DNA of 64,000 bases, taken from the NCBI RefSeq assembly GCF_001908235.1, contig NZ_LGHK01000022.1, positions 1 through 64,000 of the forward strand. The letters are read 5' to 3'. The stretch's first letter is position 1. Each line of letters begins with the position of its first letter. This document shows, piece after piece, positions 1-9,039 of this stretch. A program made the translations under genes and the position numbers. Below the pieces are notes generated by a model that saw nothing but the letters and a program-made list of their open reading frames with translations, did no database searches and was not told the origin of the DNA. The stretch is from Bradyrhizobium sp. NAS96.2. GTDB lineage: Bacteria; Pseudomonadota; Alphaproteobacteria; Rhizobiales; Xanthobacteraceae.

Positions 1-1105
1 TATTTGCTTGAACTGACAAATAAGGCACGATGCCTTCAGTCTTGCGTTCCTTGGGAACGAATCCAACCCCGCGCATGATTGCAGCCTTTCCGCGTCCGCG
101 TAGAGGCAGGATCTCGCCGTTTACTTCGACGGTGCCGGCCGAGGGGAAGGGATCGAATCCGACGATCGCCCTGGCCACAGCCTCCTTGCCGCATCCCACC
201 AGGCCGCCAATTCCAAGGATCTCACCTCTTCGGATATCAAAGCTGACATTCTTAACGTTAGGACCGCTTAGGCCTTTAGCTGAGACCGCAAGGGGCGCGT
301 CCACGGGATTCAACTGACGCTTCTCCATGTAGTATTCATCTTCGCGAATCCGTCCTACCATCGCTTTATGGAGGCTTTGTTCAGAGATCTGTTCTCCTAC
401 GAACTCACCTACGTTCCGGCCGTCCTTAAAGACATAGATGCGGTCACAGAGCGCTACGTATTCGGCAAGGCGGTGGGTGATGAGGACGAATGATGCGCGG
501 TGACGGAATCGCCGAATCGATTCAAAGAGAATCTGTACCTCTCGCTCACCGATTGCCGCTGTCGGTTCATCAAGCAGGATGATCGGGTGATCAATATGGA
601 AGTACTCGGCCAGCGCGAACGCCTTGACGATCTCGATCATCTGTCGATGGTGAAAGGCGTAGTCACCCGTGCGGCGGCGTGGATCGATGTAGTCGAGCTC
701 GAGGTCCTTCAGGTGTCTCTCGCTGAAGGCTATCATCGCGCTTCTGTCGACAATACCCACCCGATTGCTGAAATTGGCTTCCAAGGAGAGGAAGATATTC
801 TCGTAGACGGCCAAACTCGGAATAAGGGCCTGCTCCTGGAATACCATTGAAATTCCGGCCTCAACGGCCTGAGTATAGCTTAGCGGCCTAAAGCTCTTGG
901 CAAAGAGCGTCATGCTTCCCGCGCTCGGGGGATAGATGCCGGCGATCATTTTGAGGGTCGTGGACTTCCCGGCCCCGTTTTCACCAGCGATCCCCACGAT
1001 CTCGTTCGGAAAGATGTCGAGATCGATTCCCTCAATGACGGATGTGCCATTGAAGCGCTTCGATCCGTTGCGCATCGAGAAGATGGAAGCGCGCCCCTCC
1101 CTCAT
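1..1105 (-). CDS. Sugar ABC transporter ATPase (MglA/RbsA type), 3' part outside window
   Basis: This is the energising subunit of a ribose/xylose/galactose-type importer. It is read from an ATG at 1105 leftwards and leaves the window without a stop, so about 368 residues of a protein usually near 500 are visible. The first nucleotide-binding domain has a Walker A (GENGAGKST), a Q-loop (VFQEQ) and a Walker B (LLDEPTAA). Its ABC signature is degenerate, HHRQM where SxGQQQ is usual. The second domain has a degenerate P-loop (GLVGCGKE), as is normal in this tandem-ATPase family. It overlaps the permease stop by ATGA, so translation is coupled. The sugar cannot be deduced. Confidence 0.9.
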   Translation of the reverse strand, partial: MREGRASIFSMRNGSKRFNGTSVIEGIDLDIFPNEIVGIAGENGAGKSTTLKMIAGIYPPSAGSMTLFAKSFRPLSYTQAVEAGISMVFQEQALIPSLAVYENIFLSLEANFSNRVGIVDRSAMIAFSERHLKDLELDYIDPRRRTGDYAFHHRQMIEIVKAFALAEYFHIDHPIILLDEPTAAIGEREVQILFESIRRFRHRASFVLITHRLAEYVALCDRIYVFKDGRNVGEFVGEQISEQSLHKAMVGRIREDEYYMEKRQLNPVDAPLAVSAKGLSGPNVKNVSFDIRRGEILGIGGLVGCGKEAVARAIVGFDPFPSAGTVEVNGEILPLRGRGKAAIMRGVGFVPKERKTEGIVPYLSVQAN

Positions 1106-2109
1106 TTCACGTCCTCCGCACCCGCACGCTTTGTGTTTAGAAGCACAGCGAGCAGGATGACGATCCCTTGAATGATTGTTTGCAGATAAGGCGGCAGGGC
1201 AAGGATGTTCATGCCGTTAGACAGTGTCGTTATGAAAAGGACGCCGATTACCGTTAAGCGTACGTTGCCCATCCCTCCCGTGATCGCGGTCCCGCCTACG
1301 ACCACCGCAGTGATCGTATCAAGCGTCATATACCCCCCCATCGTTACAGTGGCGGATCCAAGACGCGCGGCCAACAGCGCCCCGGCAAAGCCTCCAAGCA
1401 GGCCAGACAAGGCAAAAGCCTGGACCTTGATCGTATTGACTCTGACCCCAATTAGGGCGGCCGTTTGCTCGTCGCTTCCGATAGCCAGCGTCATTCGTCC
1501 GAAGCGCGTGCGATCGCCCACGAACACCGCAACGACGAAAATCATCATCGAAATAAGGACCGCATTGGGGACCAGATTGATCAATGCAGCTTGGGCTAGA
1601 TCGATGACGGCGGGGCTCGATACGGTTAAGGACCGGCCATCTGAAATGAAGAGCACCGCGCCCGAAAGTGTCGTTGCGGTTCCAAGCGTGACCAAGATCG
1701 AAGGGATTCTGAGGTAGACGTACACAAGCCCGTTGATCAAACCGAACACCAACCCGACGAAGCAAGCGACGGGAATCGACCATAATCCCAGGTCTGGCGC
1801 CATCCGCGCAACCAACATGCCACAGAAGCTCGCAATCGCACCGATGGAGAGGTCAATGGAGCCCATCAGGATCACGAAGGTTGCGCCGATGGATGCGATG
1901 AGGAGGACAGAACTGGAAAGCTCAATTGCCCTCATATTCGCCATGGTAAAAAAAGACGGGGCTGCGATGCCAAAAGCGACGCATGCGATTGTAAAACCCA
2001 CAATTGTCATGGCGCGCCGCCATGGCTCGCTATCTCTGCGGCTAGTGAGCGATGCTCCCGGCATTGGGCGATCCCATCGAATACGAATAAACGATGGCGC
2101 CTTTCTCAA
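1102..2109 (-). CDS. Sugar ABC transporter permease (RbsC/XylH family)
   Basis: This is an inner-membrane permease of the BPD_transp_2 family, 335 residues, in the usual size range. It has about eight to ten hydrophobic segments starting near residue 35. Family hallmarks are visible in the loop IGVRVNTIKVQAFALSGLLGG and in VVVGGTAITGGMG. It sits 22 bp after the binding-protein gene and overlaps the ATPase start by ATGA. The first in-frame start is taken; an internal ATG at 2064 would drop 15 polar residues and is equally possible. Confidence 0.88.
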   Translation of the reverse strand: MRKAPSFIRIRWDRPMPGASLTSRRDSEPWRRAMTIVGFTIACVAFGIAAPSFFTMANMRAIELSSSVLLIASIGATFVILMGSIDLSIGAIASFCGMLVARMAPDLGLWSIPVACFVGLVFGLINGLVYVYLRIPSILVTLGTATTLSGAVLFISDGRSLTVSSPAVIDLAQAALINLVPNAVLISMMIFVVAVFVGDRTRFGRMTLAIGSDEQTAALIGVRVNTIKVQAFALSGLLGGFAGALLAARLGSATVTMGGYMTLDTITAVVVGGTAITGGMGNVRLTVIGVLFITTLSNGMNILALPPYLQTIIQGIVILLAVLLNTKRAGAEDVK

Positions 2110-2131
2110 GAGAGAGGCGCCATAAAGACAA

Positions 2132-3307
2132 TCACTCCGGGATGTGCTCTTTGTAGTGATCGTTATATTCCGCCCTCAATTGATTGACACAGCCGGCGTC
2201 AAAGGCATCTTGGTAAGCCTTGGGAAACTTGTACCCAGCTGGCGAGCGACTTCCCCAATACGTCTTGACGTCAATCGGCCAAACCGAGTTCTGAGCATCC
2301 CAATCGTTGGGGTGGAGAATCCGCGACATTTTCCTCCAGTCAAAAGGAAGCTTTTCGCCGGCGAGGAACGACTGGTATTTATCCACATTTCCCGCCGTTA
2401 TGAGGGTCGCTCCGGTGTACATCATGCGTTCACATGCACTTGGCTTAAACCCCTTCGCAACGTCGTAAGCCCGCACGAGCGCAAATCCGGCTTGCCACTG
2501 CGGAGTAAAACCCATAGTTGCAAGAATTCGGCCTTCCTTCACCAGTTTGAGCGTTTCTCGATTACCATCAAGGCCGACGATCGGAATATGCAAGCCGGCG
2601 TCTTCGACAGCTTGCATTGCTCCCAGTGCAATAGAGTCATTTTGACCGAAGACAGCATCGATCTTGGCGTGTGCCACTATCAGGTCTTCCATGACCTTAC
2701 GGGAGTCCACTTGATTCCATTTTCCCGGCTGGCGAGCGATGAGCTTGATGTTCGGGTATTCAGCTAGCGCTTTTTCGAAACCGGCGGTTCTGGAGATGTC
2801 TGCATCGACGCCGGGGAAGCCGGTAATGTGAACGACATTGCCCTTTCCGCCGATCTTGTCAAAAAGCAATCTGGCAATTCTGTAGCTGTTATCGACATCG
2901 TCCGGCGTAAAAAACGTCGCAAAGGCATAGTTATCAGAACCGGCGTCCAAGGGATGGAAGCCAGGCAACGACTCCCAAACAGCAACGTGCACCGCGCCCG
3001 CCTTCTTCGCCATCTCAACGATGGGCTTTATATTCGCTGCAACAAGGTTTTCGCCGAACGTAATTTTGACGCCTGCACCGAACTGCGCCTCATAGATCTC
3101 GATTTGCTTCGCGGCATCACCTTTGCCTGAAAGGATGCGATAGTTCAGACCTAAGGCTTTGGCAGCCTGTTCAGCACCTTGCGACCAGTTATTGAAATAT
3201 TCGTTCTCTAATGTGGACACTTCGGACAAAACATCCTCAGCGTTCGCAACGCCCGCAAATCCCAGAGATGCGGCAGCTGCAAAGAGATAAGTCGATAGCT
3301 TGCGCAT
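2132..3307 (-). CDS. Periplasmic sugar-binding protein of the ABC transporter
   Basis: This 391-residue protein has a clear signal peptide (basic MRKLS, hydrophobic core, then GVANA before EDVL). The mature part looks like a type I periplasmic binding protein of the peripla_BP_4 (RbsB-like) group, with GKGNVVHITGFPG and FGQNDSIALGAMQAVEDAG resembling the ligand-cleft segments. GGAGGG precedes the ATG. It is the first gene of the binding protein, permease, ATPase operon. The C-terminal extension mentioning PIDVKTYWG is longer than in RbsB, so the ligand may not be a simple pentose. The tandem TGGGTA operator of the neighbouring operons is not visible upstream. Confidence 0.87.
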   Translation of the reverse strand: MRKLSTYLFAAAASLGFAGVANAEDVLSEVSTLENEYFNNWSQGAEQAAKALGLNYRILSGKGDAAKQIEIYEAQFGAGVKITFGENLVAANIKPIVEMAKKAGAVHVAVWESLPGFHPLDAGSDNYAFATFFTPDDVDNSYRIARLLFDKIGGKGNVVHITGFPGVDADISRTAGFEKALAEYPNIKLIARQPGKWNQVDSRKVMEDLIVAHAKIDAVFGQNDSIALGAMQAVEDAGLHIPIVGLDGNRETLKLVKEGRILATMGFTPQWQAGFALVRAYDVAKGFKPSACERMMYTGATLITAGNVDKYQSFLAGEKLPFDWRKMSRILHPNDWDAQNSVWPIDVKTYWGSRSPAGYKFPKAYQDAFDAGCVNQLRAEYNDHYKEHIPE

Positions 3308-3513
3308 GTGTTCACCCTCCTCATGTTTGATCCTCTATCGACGCCTTTAACGTGGGACGGCATGGGGGACCGTCTTCTTCTTGCTAAGTTGCGCGAGCCA
3401 GCCGGCTTGAAGCACGCAAGCGCGTTTTCGTTGCAGACGAGTGCCAGAACGTTCATCTCGCCGAAGCGCTGAATTCACAAGTTGCGCTGCTGAAACGGCG
3501 ATTTCCTAAGCGG

Positions 3514-5028
3514 TTACATCTTCTTCCAGTCGCCGATGCACTCGAATGCGTGTGCCGCCCTGTAGATAGTCGCTTCCTCAAAATGACGCCCGATGAGCAT
3601 GAGGCCGACCGGTAAGCCGTCAACCATCCCGCAGGGCAGCGACATGGCCGGATGGTGCGTGATGTTGAACGGCGCGGTGTTGGTGAACATCTCGGTCGAG
3701 CGCGCGATGGATTCTTCGCGGCTGACATCGTGGGGCGGAAGCTGCGTTGCCTTCATCGGCGTTGTCGGCATCAGAAGGACATCGTAGTTCTGAAGCGCCT
3801 TGTCGTAAGCCGCGGTTAGTCGACGCGCGACGTTGATGGCTTTGCCATAATAGCGTGGCCCGTATGTGTTGTTGACGTACGTGCCGAGCAGTAGGAACAA
3901 CTTGGTGTTTTCCGACAGCGCATCCGCTTTGCGACGCCAGCTTCGATGGCAGTCCATGAGCGACAGAGAATAAAGGTCGGATCGGCTGATACCGCACCCA
4001 TCGCCGTACATCATCGTTTGGGTAACACCTTCGATGCCGATGGGCGTCCAGATCGCAGCGCCACGCAGGTGCATTGGAATCGAGACTGTCTCGACAGTAG
4101 CTCCGAGGTCCTTGAAGCGCTTGGCCGCTTCCCGGACGCTCTCATTTACGGCAGCTTCCGCCCCTGCCTGCTCAAAGCCCTCCTTCAGAATGCCGATCCT
4201 CATTCCGCGCACGCCTAAGCCAAGCGCCTTGGTGTATTCGCCGACTATGGGGGCTTTGATGCGTGGATCGTAGCCATCGTCTCCAGCTATCACTTCCAAT
4301 AGCAGGGCGTTGTCCGCCACGGTTGAGGTCATCGGCCCCGTGTGATCGATGACGATTTCCATGGGCATAATCCCTGTATAAGGCACGAGCCCCCAGGTCG
4401 GCTTCATGCCGTAGACGCCGCAAAAGGAAGATGGCATGCGTATGGAGCCACCTTGATCGCCGCCAATCGCCATATCAACTTCACCCAGCGCAACGACAAC
4501 ACCGGAGCCGGAAGATGACCCGCCCGCCGAGTAGCCCATTTTGTACGGATTGTGCACCGGTCCTAACGCGTTGGTATGACTGCCGCCCGATGTGCAAAAG
4601 TACTCGCAATGCACTTTGCCGGAGATCTGCGCTCCCGCGTCAAGCATGCGCGTAACAATGGTTGCATCGTAGTCCGGTAGATAGCCCTGAAGCGTCGCCG
4701 AACCGTTCATCATTGGCACCCCGGCCAACATGATGTTATCTTTCAGGGCGACGGACTTGCCCTTGAGTTTCCCGCTCGGCGCTCCCTCGACCCTGGCCTT
4801 GCGGTGCCACGCGCCGTGCACGTTTTCCTCGGGTAGAGGTTGATAGCCCGGGGTGCGCGGATATTTCACCGGTGGCAACTCGTCGGGGACGGCTTCAATG
4901 TATTTGTAGGCTTCAAGCGATTTCTCGATGAGGCCGCGGAAAGAGACAATGTCCGCGTCGGTAAGTGAAAGGCCGCATTGCGCTGCAACAGCTTGCAGCT
5001 GCGCTGGTGTGGGCGGGACAACTGACAC
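3514..5028 (-). CDS. Amidase (amidase-signature family)
   Basis: This 504-residue protein hydrolyses a C-N amide bond with the Ser-cisSer-Lys triad of the amidase-signature family. The catalytic Lys lies in VALKDNIMLAG and the signature is YSAGGSSSGSG followed by GGDQGGSIRMPSSFCG and GMKPTWGLVP. No signal peptide is seen, so it is probably cytoplasmic. The start is a GTG preceded by AGGAGAG. The gene stands alone, but a tandem TGGGTA operator lies 105 bp upstream, placing it in the same inferred regulon as the sugar operons. The substrate is unknown; aryl or acyl amides and allophanate-like compounds are possible. Confidence 0.88.
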   Translation of the reverse strand: MSVVPPTPAQLQAVAAQCGLSLTDADIVSFRGLIEKSLEAYKYIEAVPDELPPVKYPRTPGYQPLPEENVHGAWHRKARVEGAPSGKLKGKSVALKDNIMLAGVPMMNGSATLQGYLPDYDATIVTRMLDAGAQISGKVHCEYFCTSGGSHTNALGPVHNPYKMGYSAGGSSSGSGVVVALGEVDMAIGGDQGGSIRMPSSFCGVYGMKPTWGLVPYTGIMPMEIVIDHTGPMTSTVADNALLLEVIAGDDGYDPRIKAPIVGEYTKALGLGVRGMRIGILKEGFEQAGAEAAVNESVREAAKRFKDLGATVETVSIPMHLRGAAIWTPIGIEGVTQTMMYGDGCGISRSDLYSLSLMDCHRSWRRKADALSENTKLFLLLGTYVNNTYGPRYYGKAINVARRLTAAYDKALQNYDVLLMPTTPMKATQLPPHDVSREESIARSTEMFTNTAPFNITHHPAMSLPCGMVDGLPVGLMLIGRHFEEATIYRAAHAFECIGDWKKM

Positions 5029-5132
5029 TTGGCTCTCCTGTCGTTTCCGAAGGTGGAACCCACTCTTCGGTGGCTCATTCGAACAAGAGTAGTGAGTGCA
5101 GTTTGGTCGAAGCTACGGCTCGTCATCTGAAC

Positions 5133-5150
5133 TGGGTAAGTTTGGGTAAG
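5133..5150. promoter_or_regulatory. Tandem TGGGTA operator, copy A
   Basis: TGGGTAAGTT is followed directly by TGGGTAAG, a direct repeat with a 10-bp period (one helical turn), 105 bp upstream of the amidase start. Three other copies occur in this window upstream of minus-strand genes. Apart from this motif I see no gene or other signal in 5029-5657. Confidence 0.55.
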
Positions 5151-5657
5151 TCGGCCAAGAAAGATGCGGAAGATCGCGACAACTCTCTGGATGGCATACT
5201 TGAGGGCGCTTTGAAGGAGCACTTCGCGGGCATACCGCTCCCAGGGTTCTACGCGTAACGATGGCAAGCAGCCGTCCGATGCCGCGCAATCTCGAGACCG
5301 ATCAAGCAAGATGCAAGCCGGGGTCGGCCGTTAGGTAGCGCGTCTGGCTGATGGCATCTCGGCGAATGCCTGGCAGCGAGAGAAGCAGGATGGCGCAACG
5401 GTCCTGCGGCAAAGGTTGGCGCCGGCATATCAGTTTCTCAGCCCGGCCGCGCAAGATCAGCCGTTGCTGAACTGGCAATGCGCGGCGCCGGGGCCGGACC
5501 TGGCAAGAGCCGTTCGCGGGAATTCGGCCGAGTGCTAAACAAGTGACACGTGCACCAAACGACCGCTTTTGTCGCGTCGACATCGTCGCGGTCAGAGCGG
5601 CTTCGGTACGAGCTCGCAAGGGCTCGTCCAAGCAGGTTCTACGTTGATCCAGCCACA

Positions 5658-6038
5658 CTATGAGCAAGGGGGGGAGACGGATGAATGATGGTGCAAAATT
5701 TTCCAAGCGCCGTCTTGGCGGCGCAGCACAAAAGTGAAGCGAGCCGGCGTCGTCACATGTTCACCATCCCGCGTTTGAGAGAAGACGTATTTTCCCACTA
5801 TCATAACAATGTCGATTACCAGCCTGACGCAATACCATTTGTCGAATTTTACGATCGCAGCGCCCTGGAAGTAGGTGCGTATTTCTTCGAGGCCCATATA
5901 GAGCGTTGAACTAGATGTACCGTGAAGCAGCGCATCATCTGCGTATAACGAAACCAGATGCTCCTTGTGAGAGTTGAAGGTCTGCGCCCAAAGCTCCAGG
6001 AAAGCGCGTACATCGTGCATGACTTTGTCGTGGTTCAC
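5658..6038 (-). CDS. SnoaL/NTF2-like small protein
   Basis: This 126-residue protein has the SnoaL/DUF4440 cone fold pattern: an N-terminal helix pair with LWAQTFNSHKEHLVSLYADDALLHGT, then a strand-rich C-terminal half ending TFVLRRQDGAWKILHHHSS. Members are small isomerases, cyclases or association domains, and the function here is unknown. The reading starts at a GTG; an in-frame ATG lies six codons later and the choice is uncertain. It is isolated between the amidase and the decayed promoter-copy region, with no operon partner. Confidence 0.7.
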   Translation of the reverse strand: MNHDKVMHDVRAFLELWAQTFNSHKEHLVSLYADDALLHGTSSSTLYMGLEEIRTYFQGAAIVKFDKWYCVRLVIDIVMIVGKYVFSQTRDGEHVTTPARFTFVLRRQDGAWKILHHHSSVSPPCS

Positions 6039-6249
6039 AGTGAACGCCTGTTTTCGGAGCGACAGTGGGCCAGTTCGTTAGTGCCGGCTCATACTGCGAT
6101 GAATGGGACGGCTGGTGACCTTCAAAAAAAGACCGCTGCCAGATTTCTCTAACAGCGGCTTAAGTCTAGGGAGGAAAGCAGACGACCGGTCTGCCAGCGG
6201 ATCGAAAGACTGCCGTTACCAGACGGTTCACCGCATTGGCGCTTGCACC

Positions 6250-6507
6250 TTATTCGGACTGCCCTATTCCCGCTTGCGGTGAGGACCGATCCGCTTTCGC
6301 GTCACAGGGCAGCGGCAAGATCCCTATCGGTGTCGGCGGCAGCAGGCAGAGGGTGATTTCTGCTTCAGCTCGCGAGGCCTCAACCGACAGTCGGTAACGG
6401 TCACGCCGGCCAGATTGCGCACGGATCGAGACATTTGCGCGTGGCACAAGCTCCGGCAAGTTGCCATCCGGGAGCACCTCATGGCCATCCGTACAATGCT
6501 GAGACAC
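6250..6507 (-). pseudogene. Remnant of a UPF0261 gene 5' end
   Basis: The first 20 or so codons after a GTG at 6507 read SQHCTDG and DGNLPEL. These match the start of the intact UPF0261 protein at 22443-23699 (SHHCADG, DGNSSEL), including the GGGAGG ribosome-binding site. After about 25 codons the similarity is lost: the essential TLDTKG segment that begins the family domain is missing and the frame ends after 85 codons. It is therefore a truncated copy left by a duplication of the promoter region. Confidence 0.6.
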
Positions 6508-6587
6508 CGACCCCTCCCTAACCATCCCTAACAACAGATGGTCTAGACCGGGCTAAAACGGGGTATAAGATCGACCAAACGTCCGGA

Positions 6588-6604
6588 TGGGTAGGATTGG
6601 GTAG
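6588..6604. promoter_or_regulatory. Tandem TGGGTA operator, copy B
   Basis: TGGGTAGGAT is followed by TGGGTAG. About 20 bp to the left lies a stretch with CCGGGCTAAAACGGGGTATA (6549-6568) that is nearly identical, at the same spacing, to 23741-23760 next to copy D. The site lies between the UPF0261 remnant on the left and a rightward GTG start at 6610. Confidence 0.55.
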
Positions 6605-6609
6605 AAGCG

Positions 6610-7224
6610 GTGAAGACCACGGTCATCTGCAAGCTTGCCACACATCTAACGGCCGCAGTTGACCGCGCGCACTTGAAAATCTACGCGCCGTCCCTGCGGG
6701 GTCTTCCCGAAGGCGCCATGCTTGTAATGGCAACCTTACCCGTCATCGACTGGAACGACCGCCTTTTGCAGGACTTGCGCAGGCTCGACAGGCAAACATC
6801 AATTCATATCTACGCGGCACTGGTCATGATCGATCCCTTCGCCTGCTGGGAGGATTTCGCCGACTTACTGAAAGATGCGGGAATCTCCGGAGTAGTCAAT
6901 TTCCCGCCTGCATCCATTATTGAGCGGCCTATGGCCGGCATGCCGGTTAATACAGGGCTGGAGCTCGAACTGCGGCGTATGGAATGGTTCGCAAGCCTAG
7001 GGTTCAAGATCTTGTTCGCCGCCACCGAGGATTGTGAAATCACAACTGTGGAGAGGCGCTTTGGTTCGCATCTCGAAGGTATTGTGTATTCGCCCGAGCA
7101 GGCTCTTGCGCTGAGGATTTGCGACGAAATGGAGATGGTCAGCCTTGACCAACAGGGATCGTCGATACCGAGGTTCTCGCTTTTGCATTCCACGGCTTCA
7201 AAACGACCTGTGCGCGGCAAGTGA
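6610..7224 (+). CDS. Truncated PEP-hydrolase-like TIM-barrel protein
   Basis: This 204-residue protein resembles part of the phosphoenolpyruvate-hydrolase-like TIM barrel (the domain that is C-terminal in plant Tm-1). GISGVVNFPP, followed by GLELELRRMEWFASLGFKILFAATE, parallels GFSGVTNFPS in the regulator and GFSGVINYPT in the protein at 21626-22456. Only about half a barrel is present, against about 270 residues in full members, so catalysis is doubtful. The GTG start abuts operator copy B and has no good ribosome-binding site; a later start near 6718 is possible. The gene converges on the regulator gene with an 8-bp gap. A decayed relative lies at 23800-23990. Confidence 0.6.
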   Translation: MKTTVICKLATHLTAAVDRAHLKIYAPSLRGLPEGAMLVMATLPVIDWNDRLLQDLRRLDRQTSIHIYAALVMIDPFACWEDFADLLKDAGISGVVNFPPASIIERPMAGMPVNTGLELELRRMEWFASLGFKILFAATEDCEITTVERRFGSHLEGIVYSPEQALALRICDEMEMVSLDQQGSSIPRFSLLHSTASKRPVRGK

Positions 7225-7231
7225 GGATAGG

Positions 7232-9007
7232 CTACTCCAGGATCCGCAGCTTCTTGATTTTGTTGTAGAGCGTCTTCCTTGAAAGCCCCAGAGAACGAGC
7301 AGTCTTTCCACGATGGAGCCTGTTTCGTTTCAAGCCGTCGATGATCCACTCTCGCTCGGAGAATGCCGCTGTGGGCCGGGTGGGTAACGCCGCGTTTAAA
7401 AGCGGCTTGAGGACATCAGCGACTATATGTGTGTCTTTCAACGTCACAAGTTGGTTGACGATCTGGCGCAATTCTCGAAGATTGCCGGGCCAATGATGGC
7501 CAGCAAGCGCCAAGAACGCGGATTTTTCTATTGCAAGCATTTGCGCGTTCGAATCGCCTTTGGCCTCCATCGTAAAATGCTGAATCAGCTGCGGGAGGTC
7601 CTCGAGCCGGTTTGGCAGGGCGGGAAGCTCTATATCGAGGCCTGCGAACGAGGCGAGAAGTCGCGGACTTAAAACACTTTCTAGACCCGCGCCGCGAGCC
7701 ACGGTTGCGGTCGCAATGATCCGGGCGCTCGACCGCGCAACAGATGCGCCATTGAGGGGCGTGTAACTGCCAGTCTCAATATAATCAGCAAGTCGCTCCT
7801 GCCCGTCCCGCGAGAGCTGGTCGACATGCAACAGCAAGATGGCAGTATCGCTTGCCGATTCCAGCAGCGACAGTTGGCGTCTCCTGTTCTCATCACGCTC
7901 GGCTCCAAACAGCGCCCCGATGGTATCCATTGCCGGTCCCGAGCGGCAATTGAAAAGCACTGCTTTCACGTGCTTGCGATCACTAAAGGCATGAACCAGA
8001 CTGGCCACCCTTCGTTTGCCTGATCCTGCCTCGCCCCAAACAAGAACAGGATTGGGATTAGCAGCCAGCCGCTTTGCAGCCTCGAGGACGCGCTTCATGA
8101 TTGAGGACTGCGCAATGACGCCGTGCCTGAATCCGCTCAGCTGGAGTTGACGCTCGAGGAGGTCGACCTTCTCCCGCAACACGTGAATGGTTTTGAAGCC
8201 CGAGGTGACCTCAAGGACCGACATCTCCAGTGGAACGCGGTCCAGTGAAGAACCGCCAATGAAGCCCTGGATGCCTGTTTCGCGGCAGATATCCAAGAGT
8301 TCATCAGGTTTCGTGATCGGTCCGCCGCCAAGCAAGCAGATCGCGTTTCGGTCGATAGATTGAGCCACGCGCGCAACGGCGCTCGTGCGCGCGGCGAGCT
8401 CCGACAAGCTGATCGACGGGTCGCATCCGCTTTCGACGCCCCGGTTGAGATTGAAGTTGATGCAGATGGCCTCAGCACCGGCTTCGACCATGCGCCTTGC
8501 TTCAGACTGGGTCCGCGTATAGGCGATGGTCATCAGGCCACGTTTTGCGGCCTTCACCAAAAGATCGATTTCCCTCTCGTAGCCAAGACCGCTGTTCTCA
8601 AGCAACGACCGCCTGTAGTCATCGATGTGGATTACCGAGGGGAAGTTCGTGACCCCGGAAAATCCCCATCTGATGATTCGATCGAGGAAGCGGTCGATAT
8701 CGAGCTGTGGATCGAAAGTACAAGCCCCGAAAAACACCGGCAATTTCGTGCTGGGCAAGATCTCGGTTCGACCGAAGCCGGCAACGAATTCGTTGGTGTT
8801 TCGGATTGGAAGAATTGAGGCCGGCGAAGAGCCTCCCATGGCTCGAAAACGGCCGGCATTGAGCGCAAGCACGAAATCCGCGCCGGCGCGCTCGGCGGCT
8901 CTCGCGGTCATGCCCGATCCAATTCCCGCCCCGAGCACAAAAGAACGGGAGTTCCGGAAGAACTGCTTGATCCCGCCGCCCCTTACCTGGTCCGCCCGCG
9001 TGTGCAT
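7232..9007 (-). CDS. TIM-barrel/AAA+/Fis-HTH regulator lacking GAFTGA
   Basis: This is probably the local transcription factor. Using the ATG at 9007, which follows AGGAGG (a TTG at 9049 is the longer alternative), it has 591 residues. Residues about 15-275 form a PEP-hydrolase-like TIM barrel (GAGIGSGMTARAAERAGADF, GFSGVTNFPS, GFIGGSSLDRVP). Residues about 310-520 resemble the enhancer-binding AAA+ domain: P-loop GEAGSGKR and WPGNLREL are present, but Walker B reads LLLHVDQ and the GAFTGA loop that contacts sigma54 is deleted. A Fis-type HTH ends the protein (GKTARSLGLSRKTLYNKIKKL). It should therefore act without sigma54, possibly sensing a metabolite through the barrel. It is the last gene of the sugar operon, overlapping the MalK-type ATPase region. 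Confidence 0.82.
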   Translation of the reverse strand: MHTRADQVRGGGIKQFFRNSRSFVLGAGIGSGMTARAAERAGADFVLALNAGRFRAMGGSSPASILPIRNTNEFVAGFGRTEILPSTKLPVFFGACTFDPQLDIDRFLDRIIRWGFSGVTNFPSVIHIDDYRRSLLENSGLGYEREIDLLVKAAKRGLMTIAYTRTQSEARRMVEAGAEAICINFNLNRGVESGCDPSISLSELAARTSAVARVAQSIDRNAICLLGGGPITKPDELLDICRETGIQGFIGGSSLDRVPLEMSVLEVTSGFKTIHVLREKVDLLERQLQLSGFRHGVIAQSSIMKRVLEAAKRLAANPNPVLVWGEAGSGKRRVASLVHAFSDRKHVKAVLFNCRSGPAMDTIGALFGAERDENRRRQLSLLESASDTAILLLHVDQLSRDGQERLADYIETGSYTPLNGASVARSSARIIATATVARGAGLESVLSPRLLASFAGLDIELPALPNRLEDLPQLIQHFTMEAKGDSNAQMLAIEKSAFLALAGHHWPGNLRELRQIVNQLVTLKDTHIVADVLKPLLNAALPTRPTAAFSEREWIIDGLKRNRLHRGKTARSLGLSRKTLYNKIKKLRILE

Positions 9008-9039
9008 GCCGCCCGCCTCCTGCAGGGCAGGTCTGAAGG

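Noticed and set aside
1205..1717. Long plus-strand ORF opposite the sugar permease
   Set aside because: It is the complement of a gene with clear family motifs and has no domain of its own; it is a frame shadow.
5302..5706. 134-codon minus-strand ORF between amidase and the SnoaL-like gene
   Set aside because: It overlaps the SnoaL-like gene in another frame, and its Arg-rich translation has no domain or ribosome-binding site.
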